From contig PUMQ01000019.1 in NCBI GenBank assembly GCA_003551435.1, positions 1 to 44,435 on the forward strand: DNA of 44,435 nt. Reading direction: 5' to 3'. The DNA is from Candidatus Nealsoniibacteriota bacterium. Its GTDB lineage: Bacteria; Patescibacteriota; Minisyncoccia; Minisyncoccales; PWPS01. The notes beneath the pieces are model-generated. The model was not told the DNA's origin and made no database searches. It saw nothing but the letters and a program-made list of their open reading frames with translations. A program made the translations under genes and the position numbers. Below, in pieces: positions 33,745-41,928 of this stretch (within the stretch, counting starts at the first letter, position 1; the number at the start of each line of letters is the position of its first letter).

Positions 33745-33771
33745 ACAAGCCCCTCCTTTTTTAAAAAGGAG
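33745..33771 (-). terminator. Terminator after the 1456-aa surface protein
   Basis: CTCCTTTTT/AAAAAGGAG stem (33753-33771) followed on the minus strand by GGGGCTTGTTTTT. Confidence 0.65.
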
Positions 33772-33800
33772 CGAGTTTGTCTTTCTTTTTGCCTAAAATC

Positions 33801-36800
33801 TTACTTAATCGGGTTGAAGACGTAGTAAAGAGTGAATCCGAGCATTACAAGACCGATAACAATTACCGCTATGGCTGTTCTCCCGTCATCTTCTCTTTCT
33901 TCTTCCTCATCTACATCCACGGCAACTTCTTCGTCAACCATCTCTTCTTCGTCTACTTCTCTGTCTTCTTCATCAACTATTTCTTCCGGGTCTTCTGCTC
34001 TCACATCTTCTTCTCCGGCCACCGCCATACCGGGATCTACAACTCCCACCGCTCCCGTAGTGTCGGGAATAAGAGTGGGCATCGGGAGATTAAGTTCCGG
34101 ACAGACGATCATATTAATCCACCTCTTGGTTGTAAGATAAACATATCCTGTCGGCGCTTCCAGTCCCCACGGAGTCAAAACCTCATTGGCGTGCCTCTCT
34201 TGAAAACGCTGAACCGCTTGTTTGGTCATTGCCCCGAACATTCCGCTAATCGGAAGATCTTCTCCCATGTAGGTGTTAAGAAACAGTTGAAGCTTCTTTA
34301 CCTCATTGGGATTGTTGGCTCTTCCGTATCTAAGATGGTCGTGGAGATAAACTCCGCAAATCACTTCGTCTTCTTCTCCGAGTACTTCCTCTTCCGGATC
34401 CTCCACTTCATCTTCTTCTACTTCTCTTTCATCTTCTACTCCCGCTACCTCTCCCCTCGGATCAGGAAAACGAATAGGACCACCGCCAGCCATAGGACTC
34501 GCTTCTGCGACTGGATCAAGGCTAGGGGTTGTTTTCTTATTGTAGAAATAGACAAACTTTGCATCTTCGTTTTCAATGTCTATTTCCACGCAAAGACTAT
34601 TTAGATCATTTTCTTCAGCAACGTAATCAGTCACAAGCATCCATGATCCCGTAATTGAATATTCGAATTCCCACCCGTCTTTCATAACTTCGCATACGGT
34701 ATATGATCCTTCCGGAAGTTCGCTAAAAATGCACATACCATCTCCATCTTCACCTGTAATACAATCGTCAGAAATCCCTTCTCCTTCAATAGTTATCGTC
34801 CATCCATCACGCAACGTTTGTGACAAATTGTATAATTCAAGCTCATTTTTGTACTCGTGCTTGTAAGCCGTAATGGTTCCTTTTGGATCAGGATCAACCC
34901 CGCAATATACTTGAACATCATCAACTAATCCGCCGTAAGTATTTGGCGTGCCACCATGAGAAAATTTTATAATGGTTTTTGATTCTTCAGCAGTAAAGTA
35001 ATAAGTTTCATACTGCCAGTCAATGGCACCCGAACCGCTAACTATGGTAGCGGAAAGAAGCGATGTATCATCTTCGCTCCTAACTTCCATATTTACCTCG
35101 CTATCATCTGCTTGTGATTCCGGTCTTGGAGACCAAGCAAACTTCAATTGATAACTTTCTCCGGGTATAGTATCTATTTCTTGTTCGATAGCACTCGCAG
35201 GATTTCCACCATCACTGTCAAGCTCCAAGTGTTGCTTACCGTCAGCCGAATCAAAAGCATATCTTTGCAACTCTATATAATCACCTTCTACGAGTGTCCA
35301 TCCGGGAATTGTGTCGTAAAGCTCCCAATTACTACTGTTATCCTCTACTACTGGGTCTTCAAAACTGCCGTTTTCAATAAGATTAAACGTAGGATCACAA
35401 GCCAGCTCTTCTGGAATATAACAAGTATCTCTTTCAATGTCTAATCTGTACAAAAGCCCTGCTGGGTTATCTTCTGGATCACTGGCGCCTGCTAAGTTTC
35501 TCACCTTAAACTTAATAATATTTCCTGTTTCCTTAAAACAGCTGGAGTCAACAGGGTATTCTTCAATATCTGCATAGTTGTGTTCGCCATCATCTTCTCC
35601 TACAAGACATTCATTCACCCACACTTTATAGGAGTTGTCTGCCGCCATTTGAAGCGTGGCAGAAGAAACTGTCCCGTGAACATCAAACTCCTTCTTAAAT
35701 CCGTATATTTCTTCCTGTGTTGGGTTTTCTACATATTCTGTTTTCCATATCCATTCCGCTCCGGTGATTGAGGTCCATAATTTATGGACAAACGTCTTAA
35801 CCGCATTTCCTATTTTACCAAGAAAACCGTTTTTAAAATTTTCCACTTCATAAACCTTGTTTTCTTCATTGCTTACAACAACAATATCTTCACATTCCTT
35901 TTCTTCTTCGGAAACATTAAACGCTACACAATAGTAGTAATTTCCTTTCTCCGCATTATCCACATAGTCGTAGTTATCGTATTTCCATCCATCGGTATGG
36001 CAAATTAACTCTGCACTTACCATATTATCTGTCCCATCCCATCCGGGATTAGGATAAGCAAAAGGAAGGTACCCGTCTTGAAGCACCTCTCTTACCCATA
36101 TTCTATTAGAAGGAGTTAAGTCCATAATCGTCGCTATTGCCGGACTACACTCTCCTCCTGTTGCAGAGTCAAAGTCATGCCATCCTTTGCCAATCCCGGC
36201 TTTGCCGGTCAAAGCACCATCTTGTGTTTCTGCCTCCCCATCGTAACCCCATTCAAATTCCCAACCTTCTTCAAACCAGCAATTGTTTTCCTCATCATTA
36301 ACATAATCCTTAATATCCTGCTTTGTCAGGAAATTGCCGGAATAGTAAGGGTCATTTTCGTGTGTCACCCAGTTTGGAAGATCGCTCTCGTCTGCACAAA
36401 CTACCTTTTGAGCTTTAATGGTCACGACTGGAACATTAAATGCAACACAGATATACTCTCCTCCATCTTCAGGGTTATCAACCCTGTCATAGTTATCATA
36501 TTTCCATCCATCAATATGACAAATTAATTCTGCACTAACTGAATAGGTTCCGTCATCACTGTCGCTAAAAGGTAAATATCCTTGTTTTAGCACTTCTCTA
36601 ATCCAAAAATGGCTTCTTTCTTCATGATAAGGAATGGTAACTGTCGCTTTTCCACTTTTATCTGTGGAAGTGTCAAAGCTGTTCCAAGCATTATCACTAT
36701 CATAATCGTAACTCCATCCGTAATGATTTCCAGGTATCAAATCAGTGTCTGGTTCGTTCCACTCAAAATCCCATCCTTCCGCAAATTCGCAACCTTCACG

Positions 36801-38171
36801 AGCCTCGACATAATCAATAATATCTTGCTTTGTTAGAGGATTGCCAGATTCATAGGGATAATTTTCTTCTCTTGCCCAGTTGGGTAAATCACTTTCATCT
36901 TCGCAAATCACTTTGTAAGCGTTGATAGTAACCTCTTTCTTCTCTCTATTTACGATAGTAAAAGATTCTGTGTCGCCATCAATGGTAACGTCACCCGCTC
37001 CTTCAACATGTTCCCATCCTTCTTTAAGCGTTTCACTCAACTCATATTCTCCATAAGGTACGTCCTCAAAGATTACACATCCGTGACCTTCTCCCTCTTC
37101 ATGATCTTCCGTTGTCTTAGTAAACTCTAAATCACTTTTTTTGTAAGAAAGTGTGACCTCCCAGTCGTACAACTTACTTCCCTCTTCATCCTCTTTACAA
37201 ACTTCTACATTCGTCGTTTTAGGTGCATTGAAACCGACACAGTAATATGTTTCTCCAAGAACTGGGTCTTCTATCCACTCAAAATTGTTATAATGCCAAA
37301 CATCTTCATGACAATAAAATTCTGCAGAAGGAGGACTATTACTACCGCTTGGATAAGTAAATGGAATATATCCTTCTTGTAAAACTTCTCTCATTCCGAT
37401 ATTGCCAGTAATTTGATTGGTAAAGTCCTCTTCGCTTATCGTAGTCTGAGCAAATCCATTTTCATCAGTGGGTCCAAAAGTGGTCCATCCTGTGCCAGCG
37501 TCTCCTGTATAATCTCTTCCGGGATCACTCGTACTTACATCAGAAAGCCCCCACTCAAACTCCCATCCCTCTTCAAGCCAGCAAACTTCTCGCTCTGCTT
37601 CATCATTTGCATAATCAACAAAATTTTGAGCCGTATCTCCGTCGATTCTATCTCCTTTGGGAAAACCAGGGCTCCCACCCCACTTGGGAAGATAACTCTC
37701 ATCATCACAAACTACCTTATACGCTTTAATGGTCACAGTATCACCATTTTCATTTTCATCATTTCCGTTATCCAACAAACCACATTCTGTTCCAAAATAA
37801 ATTATTGTAATTTTATCTCTTTCTTCATCGCTGCTATTTGGAAATTCATAACTTTCACTATCTATAAATATGCGGTATTTTCCACTATCTCCTCCTGATA
37901 ATGGAGATATGCCTGTTATTATAATATCTTCCTCACTTTCTATTTCTACTTTCCAATCACCAATTTCTTCGCTAAATCGACTGCCTATGCTAATCGTCAT
38001 TATATCATTGTGCGTGCTTCCAGACCTGATTGCCTGAACGCCTATTTCACAACTCTCTCTTTCTGCCCCAACCCTATCGGTCAAAGCCATCATTATTCCG
38101 CTTGAGAATATTAGAGTAAATATCAAAAGCGGCGGAACAAGCGCTCTTGATGCTTTTTTTATTTTTTTCAT
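33801..38171 (-). CDS. 1456-aa mosaic surface protein with PGBD and C-terminal anchor
   Basis: Signal peptide (about 1-37). A beta domain follows, then three homologous ~160-residue units (about 143-325, 415-580, 582-755), each with K..CADES.LPNW, EEGWEFEW, REVLQ.GYLPF and AE.ICH.DGWKYDNYD. A SpaA/Cna-B-like domain (EDVPYGEYELSETLKEGWEH) sits between units 1 and 2. Next come a jelly-roll segment (about 770-895), a DUF642-like carbohydrate-binding domain (NLIENGSFEDP; about 900-1065), a second SpaA-like domain (FSELPEGSYTVCEVMKDGW), an acidic linker, a PGBD (about 1270-1350; EVKKLQLFLNTYMG, FGAMTKQAVQRFQERHANEV) and a C-terminal membrane helix (AIAVIVIGLVMLGFTLYYVF). Probable function: adhesion or outer coat. 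The coding DNA looks more AT-rich than its neighbours, which may indicate transfer. Confidence 0.85.
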   Translation of the reverse strand: MKKIKKASRALVPPLLIFTLIFSSGIMMALTDRVGAERESCEIGVQAIRSGSTHNDIMTISIGSRFSEEIGDWKVEIESEEDIIITGISPLSGGDSGKYRIFIDSESYEFPNSSDEERDKITIIYFGTECGLLDNGNDENENGDTVTIKAYKVVCDDESYLPKWGGSPGFPKGDRIDGDTAQNFVDYANDEAEREVCWLEEGWEFEWGLSDVSTSDPGRDYTGDAGTGWTTFGPTDENGFAQTTISEEDFTNQITGNIGMREVLQEGYIPFTYPSGSNSPPSAEFYCHEDVWHYNNFEWIEDPVLGETYYCVGFNAPKTTNVEVCKEDEEGSKLYDWEVTLSYKKSDLEFTKTTEDHEEGEGHGCVIFEDVPYGEYELSETLKEGWEHVEGAGDVTIDGDTESFTIVNREKKEVTINAYKVICEDESDLPNWAREENYPYESGNPLTKQDIIDYVEAREGCEFAEGWDFEWNEPDTDLIPGNHYGWSYDYDSDNAWNSFDTSTDKSGKATVTIPYHEERSHFWIREVLKQGYLPFSDSDDGTYSVSAELICHIDGWKYDNYDRVDNPEDGGEYICVAFNVPVVTIKAQKVVCADESDLPNWVTHENDPYYSGNFLTKQDIKDYVNDEENNCWFEEGWEFEWGYDGEAETQDGALTGKAGIGKGWHDFDSATGGECSPAIATIMDLTPSNRIWVREVLQDGYLPFAYPNPGWDGTDNMVSAELICHTDGWKYDNYDYVDNAEKGNYYYCVAFNVSEEEKECEDIVVVSNEENKVYEVENFKNGFLGKIGNAVKTFVHKLWTSITGAEWIWKTEYVENPTQEEIYGFKKEFDVHGTVSSATLQMAADNSYKVWVNECLVGEDDGEHNYADIEEYPVDSSCFKETGNIIKFKVRNLAGASDPEDNPAGLLYRLDIERDTCYIPEELACDPTFNLIENGSFEDPVVEDNSSNWELYDTIPGWTLVEGDYIELQRYAFDSADGKQHLELDSDGGNPASAIEQEIDTIPGESYQLKFAWSPRPESQADDSEVNMEVRSEDDTSLLSATIVSGSGAIDWQYETYYFTAEESKTIIKFSHGGTPNTYGGLVDDVQVYCGVDPDPKGTITAYKHEYKNELELYNLSQTLRDGWTITIEGEGISDDCITGEDGDGMCIFSELPEGSYTVCEVMKDGWEFEYSITGSWMLVTDYVAEENDLNSLCVEIDIENEDAKFVYFYNKKTTPSLDPVAEASPMAGGGPIRFPDPRGEVAGVEDEREVEEDEVEDPEEEVLGEEDEVICGVYLHDHLRYGRANNPNEVKKLQLFLNTYMGEDLPISGMFGAMTKQAVQRFQERHANEVLTPWGLEAPTGYVYLTTKRWINMIVCPELNLPMPTLIPDTTGAVGVVDPGMAVAGEEDVRAEDPEEIVDEEDREVDEEEMVDEEVAVDVDEEEEREDDGRTAIAVIVIGLVMLGFTLYYVFNPIK

Positions 38172-38241
38172 ATTTTTTGTCTTCCGACTTTAATTATTAA
38201 TTTTGTCCTATTAAAAGTTGCTTATTTTATTCTTATTCTTC

Positions 38242-38480
38242 AGGTGAATTTAGCAAACAGAAACCCCCAGAACTTATTTGTTCTGCTTTCGACCTTGTTT
38301 ATTTTGTTTTCAATCCACCCTCCGAAAGAGCAAACCTTTATAGGACCGCAGCAAAATCTTTTTTACTGTTTAGATTTTTACTTCGGCCTTTCTATTTCTC
38401 TCGGTGGATTGCCGGGAGAATGTTAGAAGGTATTTTTAGCTGTTTTAGTCGCTAAAAATTACCTCACCTTCCTTTTGTAA
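38242..38480 (-). ncRNA. Candidate structured RNA or long leader of the surface gene
   Basis: This 420-bp gap holds a strong promoter (38485-38512) and, in its transcript, nested inverted repeats. They are a closing pair AGGTGA..TTTAGC / GCTAAATTCACCT (38451-38469 with 38242-38254), a hairpin AGGT(A)ATTTTTAGC/GCTAAAAATACCT (38428-38464), a long pair CAATCCACC/GGTGGATTG (38311-38319, 38403-38411) enclosing AAAATCT/AGATTTT, and CAGAAC/GTTCTG (38268-38285). I do not recognise it as RNase P, SRP, tmRNA or 6S RNA. It could be a leader for the gene at 38171. Confidence 0.4.
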
Positions 38481-38484
38481 CTCA

Positions 38485-38512
38485 CTTATACCAAACCATA
38501 AAACTTTGTCAA
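38485..38512 (-). promoter_or_regulatory. Promoter upstream of structured leader
   Basis: Minus-strand TTGACA (38507-38512), 16-bp spacer, TATAAG (38485-38490). The block GGCGCTTGACAAAGTTTT recurs with one change at 40984-40989 and its flanks. Confidence 0.6.
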
Positions 38513-38529
38513 GCGCCTAATAATTAAAT

Positions 38530-38563
38530 AAAAAAAGCGCGTTCCTAATATTACAAAACGCGC
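38530..38563 (-). terminator. Terminator of the deacetylase-GT2-LPVTG operon
   Basis: GCGCGTT/AACGCGC stem (38537-38563) followed by TTTTTTTATTT on the minus strand. Confidence 0.75.
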
Positions 38564-38594
38564 CTTTCTCGGTTAAAACTCCCCCCAAAAAGAG

Positions 38595-38759
38595 TTAATT
38601 ACCGAGATCTTTCTTGCCTTTATACAGTCGCCAACTTCCGTAGAGGGAAAGGACTAAGATTACAGCAACCAGGGCAAGTATCCAACCATAAAACATTCCC
38701 ATTGCCCCAAGAAAAGCTCCTCCTCCTGTAACTGGCAATACTTTTTCTGCGTATGGCAA
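38595..38759 (-). CDS. 54-aa LPVTG membrane peptide
   Basis: Start chosen at TTG 38759 because AAGGAG lies 9 nt upstream; an upstream TTG at 38789 has no such site. The peptide begins MPYAEKVLPVTGGG, followed by a long hydrophobic helix and a basic tail (YKGKKDLGN). This is the layout of a sortase sorting signal (LPXTG, membrane helix, positive end), but with only seven residues before the motif, so there is no mature domain to anchor and no signal peptide. It may instead be a small membrane subunit of the glycosyltransferase. It follows GT2 by 39 bp. Confidence 0.6.
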   Translation of the reverse strand: MPYAEKVLPVTGGGAFLGAMGMFYGWILALVAVILVLSLYGSWRLYKGKKDLGN

Positions 38760-38798
38760 TTGACTTCTCTCCTTTTCTATAATATGCAAGGCTTTGGC

Positions 38799-39860
38799 TT
38801 ACCACTTTTGGGGACGGCCGAAAAAAGCCAAGTAGTATGCGTAGACCCTAACTACCATCATTGAAACCGCAATAACTAACTCTGGCAAAACAACCAATCT
38901 CATTGTTATATCCGAAACCTTGATATTTTTCACATACCAAAGCTTGTAAATTCCTAAAAGATAGCCGACAATAACCACAGCTATCGGTAGAGGATGAGGA
39001 TTGAACCGAAAGGCCCATCCTCCATAAAGGCTGGAAAGTGCAACAAACCAAAATATAGAAATAAAAAGCACTATGAAGATAAAGTGATGAAGGTAGTCTT
39101 CCGCTGTAAATCTATTCAATCCGTGTTCCATAAGAACATCCACTCCCCCTCTGAGCCATCTTAATCTTTGCTTAAAAAATGACTTCAAAGTTAAAGGAAC
39201 CTCCGTCTTAGCACGCATCCTCGGATTAAACCTAGCATGCCATCCTCCTTCTTTTATTCTCAAGGTAAGATCATAGTCTTCAAGCAAATGCCCCAGTGCA
39301 TAGCCCCCCACGTCTTTAAGGACCCTAAGGCGATACACCCCACAAAGGCCGTGAATTATGGTGACGCATTTCCATGTTGCTGTTCTTTCGGCATCAAATC
39401 CGGCATACTCCAGCCTTTGCAACGTCCAAAGAAAGCTTTTTTCCATTTTTCTTAGACAAGACTCTTTTCTTGCTTTCGGTTTAAGAACCTCTGCTGTAGA
39501 ACAAACTCCTCCAAGTAAGGGATCTTCCCTAAAAGATTTTACTGCTTCCTCTAGGAGATTCGGAGCAATACGAGAGTCAGAGTCCATTATAAGAACAAGC
39601 TCATACTTTTCCTCGTCCAAGATCTCAAGCACCACGTTAATCGCTCCGGCTTTCCTATAAAGATTGTCTTTTGTTTCCATAAGACGCACTTTGGGAAAAC
39701 TTTTTTCTAAAAGCATTACTTTTTCTGCAGTGCTGTCTGTGCAGTTGTCAGCAATAACAATAATCTTCTCTAGGGGAAAGGTTTGCCGCAAAAGATCGTG
39801 GACAACCCTTTCTATGTTCTCTTCTTCGTTATGTGCCGGCACTATCGCAACAACTTTCAA
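38799..39860 (-). CDS. Family 2 processive-type glycosyltransferase
   Basis: A 353-aa GT2 synthase. The nucleotide-binding start is VVAIVPAHNEEENIERVV, then MDSDSRIAP (DxD), GLCGVYRLRVLKDVGG, EDYDLTLRIKEGGWHARF (catalytic ED) and the acceptor motif QRLRWLRGG, as in IcaA/PgaC/NodC-type enzymes. Two to three C-terminal membrane helices follow. The start is TTG at 39860, with AAAGGAGG 8 nt upstream. It lies 16 bp after a secreted polysaccharide deacetylase, the arrangement expected for making a de-N-acetylated beta-1,6-GlcNAc-type polymer; the polymer identity is inferred. Confidence 0.88.
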   Translation of the reverse strand: MKVVAIVPAHNEEENIERVVHDLLRQTFPLEKIIVIADNCTDSTAEKVMLLEKSFPKVRLMETKDNLYRKAGAINVVLEILDEEKYELVLIMDSDSRIAPNLLEEAVKSFREDPLLGGVCSTAEVLKPKARKESCLRKMEKSFLWTLQRLEYAGFDAERTATWKCVTIIHGLCGVYRLRVLKDVGGYALGHLLEDYDLTLRIKEGGWHARFNPRMRAKTEVPLTLKSFFKQRLRWLRGGVDVLMEHGLNRFTAEDYLHHFIFIVLFISIFWFVALSSLYGGWAFRFNPHPLPIAVVIVGYLLGIYKLWYVKNIKVSDITMRLVVLPELVIAVSMMVVRVYAYYLAFFGRPQKW

Positions 39861-39876
39861 TGCTTACACCTCCTTT

Positions 39877-40647
39877 CTACCACCTTATTTCCTCCGCAAA
39901 AAGCTCAAAGATGTCTCTGGGGAGAACAACCTCAAGGGAGCTTTCTTCTACTTCTTCGACAATCATTGCAAACTGCTCAGGAGTCTGCTGCCACCATCCT
40001 ACCGGATTGTTAATAATCGAGTGGAGAACGATAATAAGCCATCCCTCTTCTTCTTCCGCTTTGTTGATCCACTCTCTTATCTTCTTTCTGTCCATACACT
40101 CGGTAACAAAAAGACACTTCAGGTGGCGCTCAGGAGGAAGAGAGTTAATTTCCGAAACTGTAGATCTCCAGTAAAAATAGTTTAGCTGCACCATATCTCG
40201 AGCCTTGTCGCAACCCTTGTCTCCGTGAGGAAAGGTAAAGGACTCTACAGAAAAACCGTAGTTCTCAAGAACCTCTTTTGATCCTAATACCTCCATCTTT
40301 AGGTAGTTGAGGCTCTTCTCGTCTCCAAGTTTTTCGTGAGTCATCGAATGGTTCGATATCTCCCATCCTTTTTCCTCCATCTCCTTGACATTTTCCCAAG
40401 ACATAATCTTATCGCCTTCCTGAGCTATTTTTTCAGACATAACTACACGGCTACCAACAACAGCAAGAACTGCATTCCAGCCCTTTTCCTCAAAAACAGG
40501 AAAAGCTTTTTCATAAGTAGAAAGAAGTCCGTCATCAAACCAAAAAGTAACATATCCCCTAGTCTCTTCTTCGGTCTTGCTATCACTATCACATCCCACG
40601 ACAAAAAAAAGCAAAACTGTTAACAAAAAGAAAAAAACCTTTTTCAC
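39877..40647 (-). CDS. Lipoprotein polysaccharide deacetylase (NodB fold)
   Basis: A 256-aa protein starting at GTG 40647 (GGAG 8 nt upstream; a GTG three codons earlier overlaps that site). Its lipobox FVVGCDSD gives lipidation at about Cys18. The NodB-domain motifs are visible: FWFDDG (metal Asp), SNHSMTH (zinc histidines), FTFPHG, and IIVLHS. It would remove N-acetyl groups from an exopolysaccharide, probably that made by the adjacent GT2, outside the membrane. First gene of a three-gene operon with a consensus promoter. Confidence 0.88.
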   Translation of the reverse strand: MKKVFFFLLTVLLFFVVGCDSDSKTEEETRGYVTFWFDDGLLSTYEKAFPVFEEKGWNAVLAVVGSRVVMSEKIAQEGDKIMSWENVKEMEEKGWEISNHSMTHEKLGDEKSLNYLKMEVLGSKEVLENYGFSVESFTFPHGDKGCDKARDMVQLNYFYWRSTVSEINSLPPERHLKCLFVTECMDRKKIREWINKAEEEEGWLIIVLHSIINNPVGWWQQTPEQFAMIVEEVEESSLEVVLPRDIFELFAEEIRW

Positions 40648-40719
40648 TATTATCACTCCAATACTTTTTATTTTATTTTAAATGAGCTTTTTTTTGAATA
40701 AATCAAAAAGAACGGGCAT

Positions 40720-40748
40720 ACTATAATAGATAGTATTAAAAATGTCAA
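40720..40748 (-). promoter_or_regulatory. Promoter of the deacetylase operon
   Basis: Minus-strand TTGACA (40743-40748), 17-bp spacer, TATAGT (40720-40725); leader about 65 nt, consistent with the Shine-Dalgarno-led start. Confidence 0.65.
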
Positions 40749-40849
40749 CAGAGATTCTCAAAGAGAAGAAACCTCTTTCACTCAAAGAACAAAACTATAA
40801 ACAAAAAATTCCAGCAAAAATTTGCCTTGAGTTTTTGATATAAGAATGT

Positions 40850-40955
40850 TTATTTGCTCACTCTGCCTGCCAACAAAATGCCGGCAAACACAGCTAGAGA
40901 GTTTTAAACTTATTGTTTAAGAGAACTAATATCGCAACTCTCTTTCTGCTTGAGT
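40850..40955 (-). ncRNA. Possible structured RNA upstream of the deacetylase promoter
   Basis: Behind a promoter (40962-40989), inverted repeats AGAGAGTT/AACTCTCT (40896-40943), TTAAAC/GTTTAA inside it, TGCC/GGCA and an outer CACTC/GAGTG pair could fold a ~100-nt RNA. No terminator is seen, so it may be a long alternative leader. The remainder of the 40657-41134 gap shows no gene. Confidence 0.25.
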
Positions 40956-40961
40956 GGCTTC

Positions 40962-40989
40962 ATTATGATTATTTCCAAAACTTTGTCAA
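40962..40989 (-). promoter_or_regulatory. Upstream promoter sharing a block with 38512
   Basis: Minus-strand TTGACA (40984-40989), 16-bp spacer, CATAAT (40962-40967), inside GGTGCTTGACAAAGTTTT. Confidence 0.5.
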
Positions 40990-41018
40990 GCACCAAAATA
41001 CATATGCAAAGGTCAAAT

Positions 41019-41065
41019 TTGCGAAGGTCCGACCTTCGCAATGTGCGGAGGTCGGACCTTCGCAA
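41019..41065. repeat. Two tandem GCGAAGGTCSGACCTTCGC palindromes
   Basis: Units at 41019-41042 and 41044-41065, each a near-perfect palindrome around GGTCCGACC or GGTCGGACC; a degenerate copy (GCAAAGGTCAAATTTGC) precedes them. No T-run follows, so they do not look like terminators. Confidence 0.75.
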
Positions 41066-41134
41066 TTTATAGGGGTGTATTTTTTTGTTTTCGTGGTAGA
41101 ATAAAAGAATTAATCACCCGTAACTTTTAAAAAT

Positions 41135-41575
41135 ATGACTGATGAATACTCAAATGAGACAAGGCCAAAAGATTTTTTTGGTCCAAATGAAGAATTAAAA
41201 AACAAAATAGCGGGAATAGAAAATATAGAAAGCCCGGAAGAAAAAGAAGAAGAGGTTGTGGAAACGCTTACCACTCTTCTTGAGAGAGAGGGATATTTTG
41301 TTCGCCAAGAAAACGATAAAGATAAAAAGCCGCTTTCCGAATACGAACAAAAAAAAGGGGTTAGTCTTAACAAAAGCACTATCCCTTCCGAAGGCTACAC
41401 AAACTACCTTAGCGAAACACTGCATAACGAAGAAAAAAGCATGAAAGAAGAGCTTGTGCAATCTCTCATGTACACACCCGAACTCCAAAACACCACTCAA
41501 GAAACGTTAAGAAATTGGATAGATTTGCTAAAAGAAAAAGGATACGGCGTTTATAAGATAGTTAGGCACGAATAG
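41135..41575 (+). CDS. Unknown 146-aa acidic protein
   Basis: Acidic at the N-terminus (ENIESPEEKEEEVVETLTTL) and helical, with a C-terminal NWIDLLKEKGYGVYKIVRHE. Two segments resemble each other loosely (LLEREGYFVRQ and LLKEKGYGVYK). No signal peptide, membrane segment or recognised domain. A plus-strand gene standing alone between palindromic repeats and a terminator; no clear promoter or Shine-Dalgarno. Confidence 0.6.
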   Translation: MTDEYSNETRPKDFFGPNEELKNKIAGIENIESPEEKEEEVVETLTTLLEREGYFVRQENDKDKKPLSEYEQKKGVSLNKSTIPSEGYTNYLSETLHNEEKSMKEELVQSLMYTPELQNTTQETLRNWIDLLKEKGYGVYKIVRHE

Positions 41576-41603
41576 CTTCTCACCAATCAATTATCCTGTT
41601 TTA

Positions 41604-41631
41604 ATAAAAAAGCCGTCTATACAGACGGCTT
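41604..41631 (-). terminator. Terminator after the zinc-ribbon gene
   Basis: Perfect 9-bp stem AAGCCGTCT/AGACGGCTT (41610-41631) followed by TTTTTTATT on the minus strand. It may also serve the convergent plus gene. Confidence 0.75.
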
Positions 41632-41657
41632 GCTTCTTATAAAGCTTCTCAACAGCT

Positions 41658-41903
41658 TTATCTAGATATTTTCCCTCTGACAGCGGAAAAAACCAAGGAA
41701 ATTTCTCTTCCTGATTCCTTCAGCTCTCCCGTGACAATTCTCAGGACCCTTTGAAGCAGTCCTTCAATTGTCTCGTCTTCAGTCCACTCCTCGCCACAAT
41801 TAATACATAAAGGGAAGTGCCATCTTACGCGCCCTATTTTTTCGGAAGGACGAACAATTTCAGTTCTTTTACACTTACACACAGGACAGATAAACCTTGG
41901 CAT
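41658..41903 (-). CDS. Small zinc-ribbon protein
   Basis: An 81-aa protein. ICPVCKCKR and FPLCINCGEEW give two CxxC pairs about 25 residues apart, a typical zinc ribbon; the rest is a helical tail. The ATG at 41903 is chosen because AGGAG lies 8 nt upstream; the longer open frame lacks such a site. It follows the 41929 gene by 25 bp and is probably co-transcribed. Nucleic-acid or protein binding is possible; function unknown. Confidence 0.6.
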   Translation of the reverse strand: MPRFICPVCKCKRTEIVRPSEKIGRVRWHFPLCINCGEEWTEDETIEGLLQRVLRIVTGELKESGREISLVFSAVRGKISR

Positions 41904-41928
41904 ATAAATCGCTCCTCTCAGATACATT

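Noticed and set aside
33832-34140. Ser/Thr-rich plus-strand frame
   Set aside because: It is the antisense of the Glu/Asp-rich end of the 1456-aa protein; acidic codons give Ser runs on the other strand.
38244-38426. 60-codon plus-strand frame upstream of the surface gene
   Set aside because: It lies in the inverted-repeat-rich leader, has no ribosome site and no recognisable product.
40913-41104. 63-codon plus-strand frame containing the palindromes
   Set aside because: The peptide is only the translation of the repeats; no promoter or ribosome site is visible.
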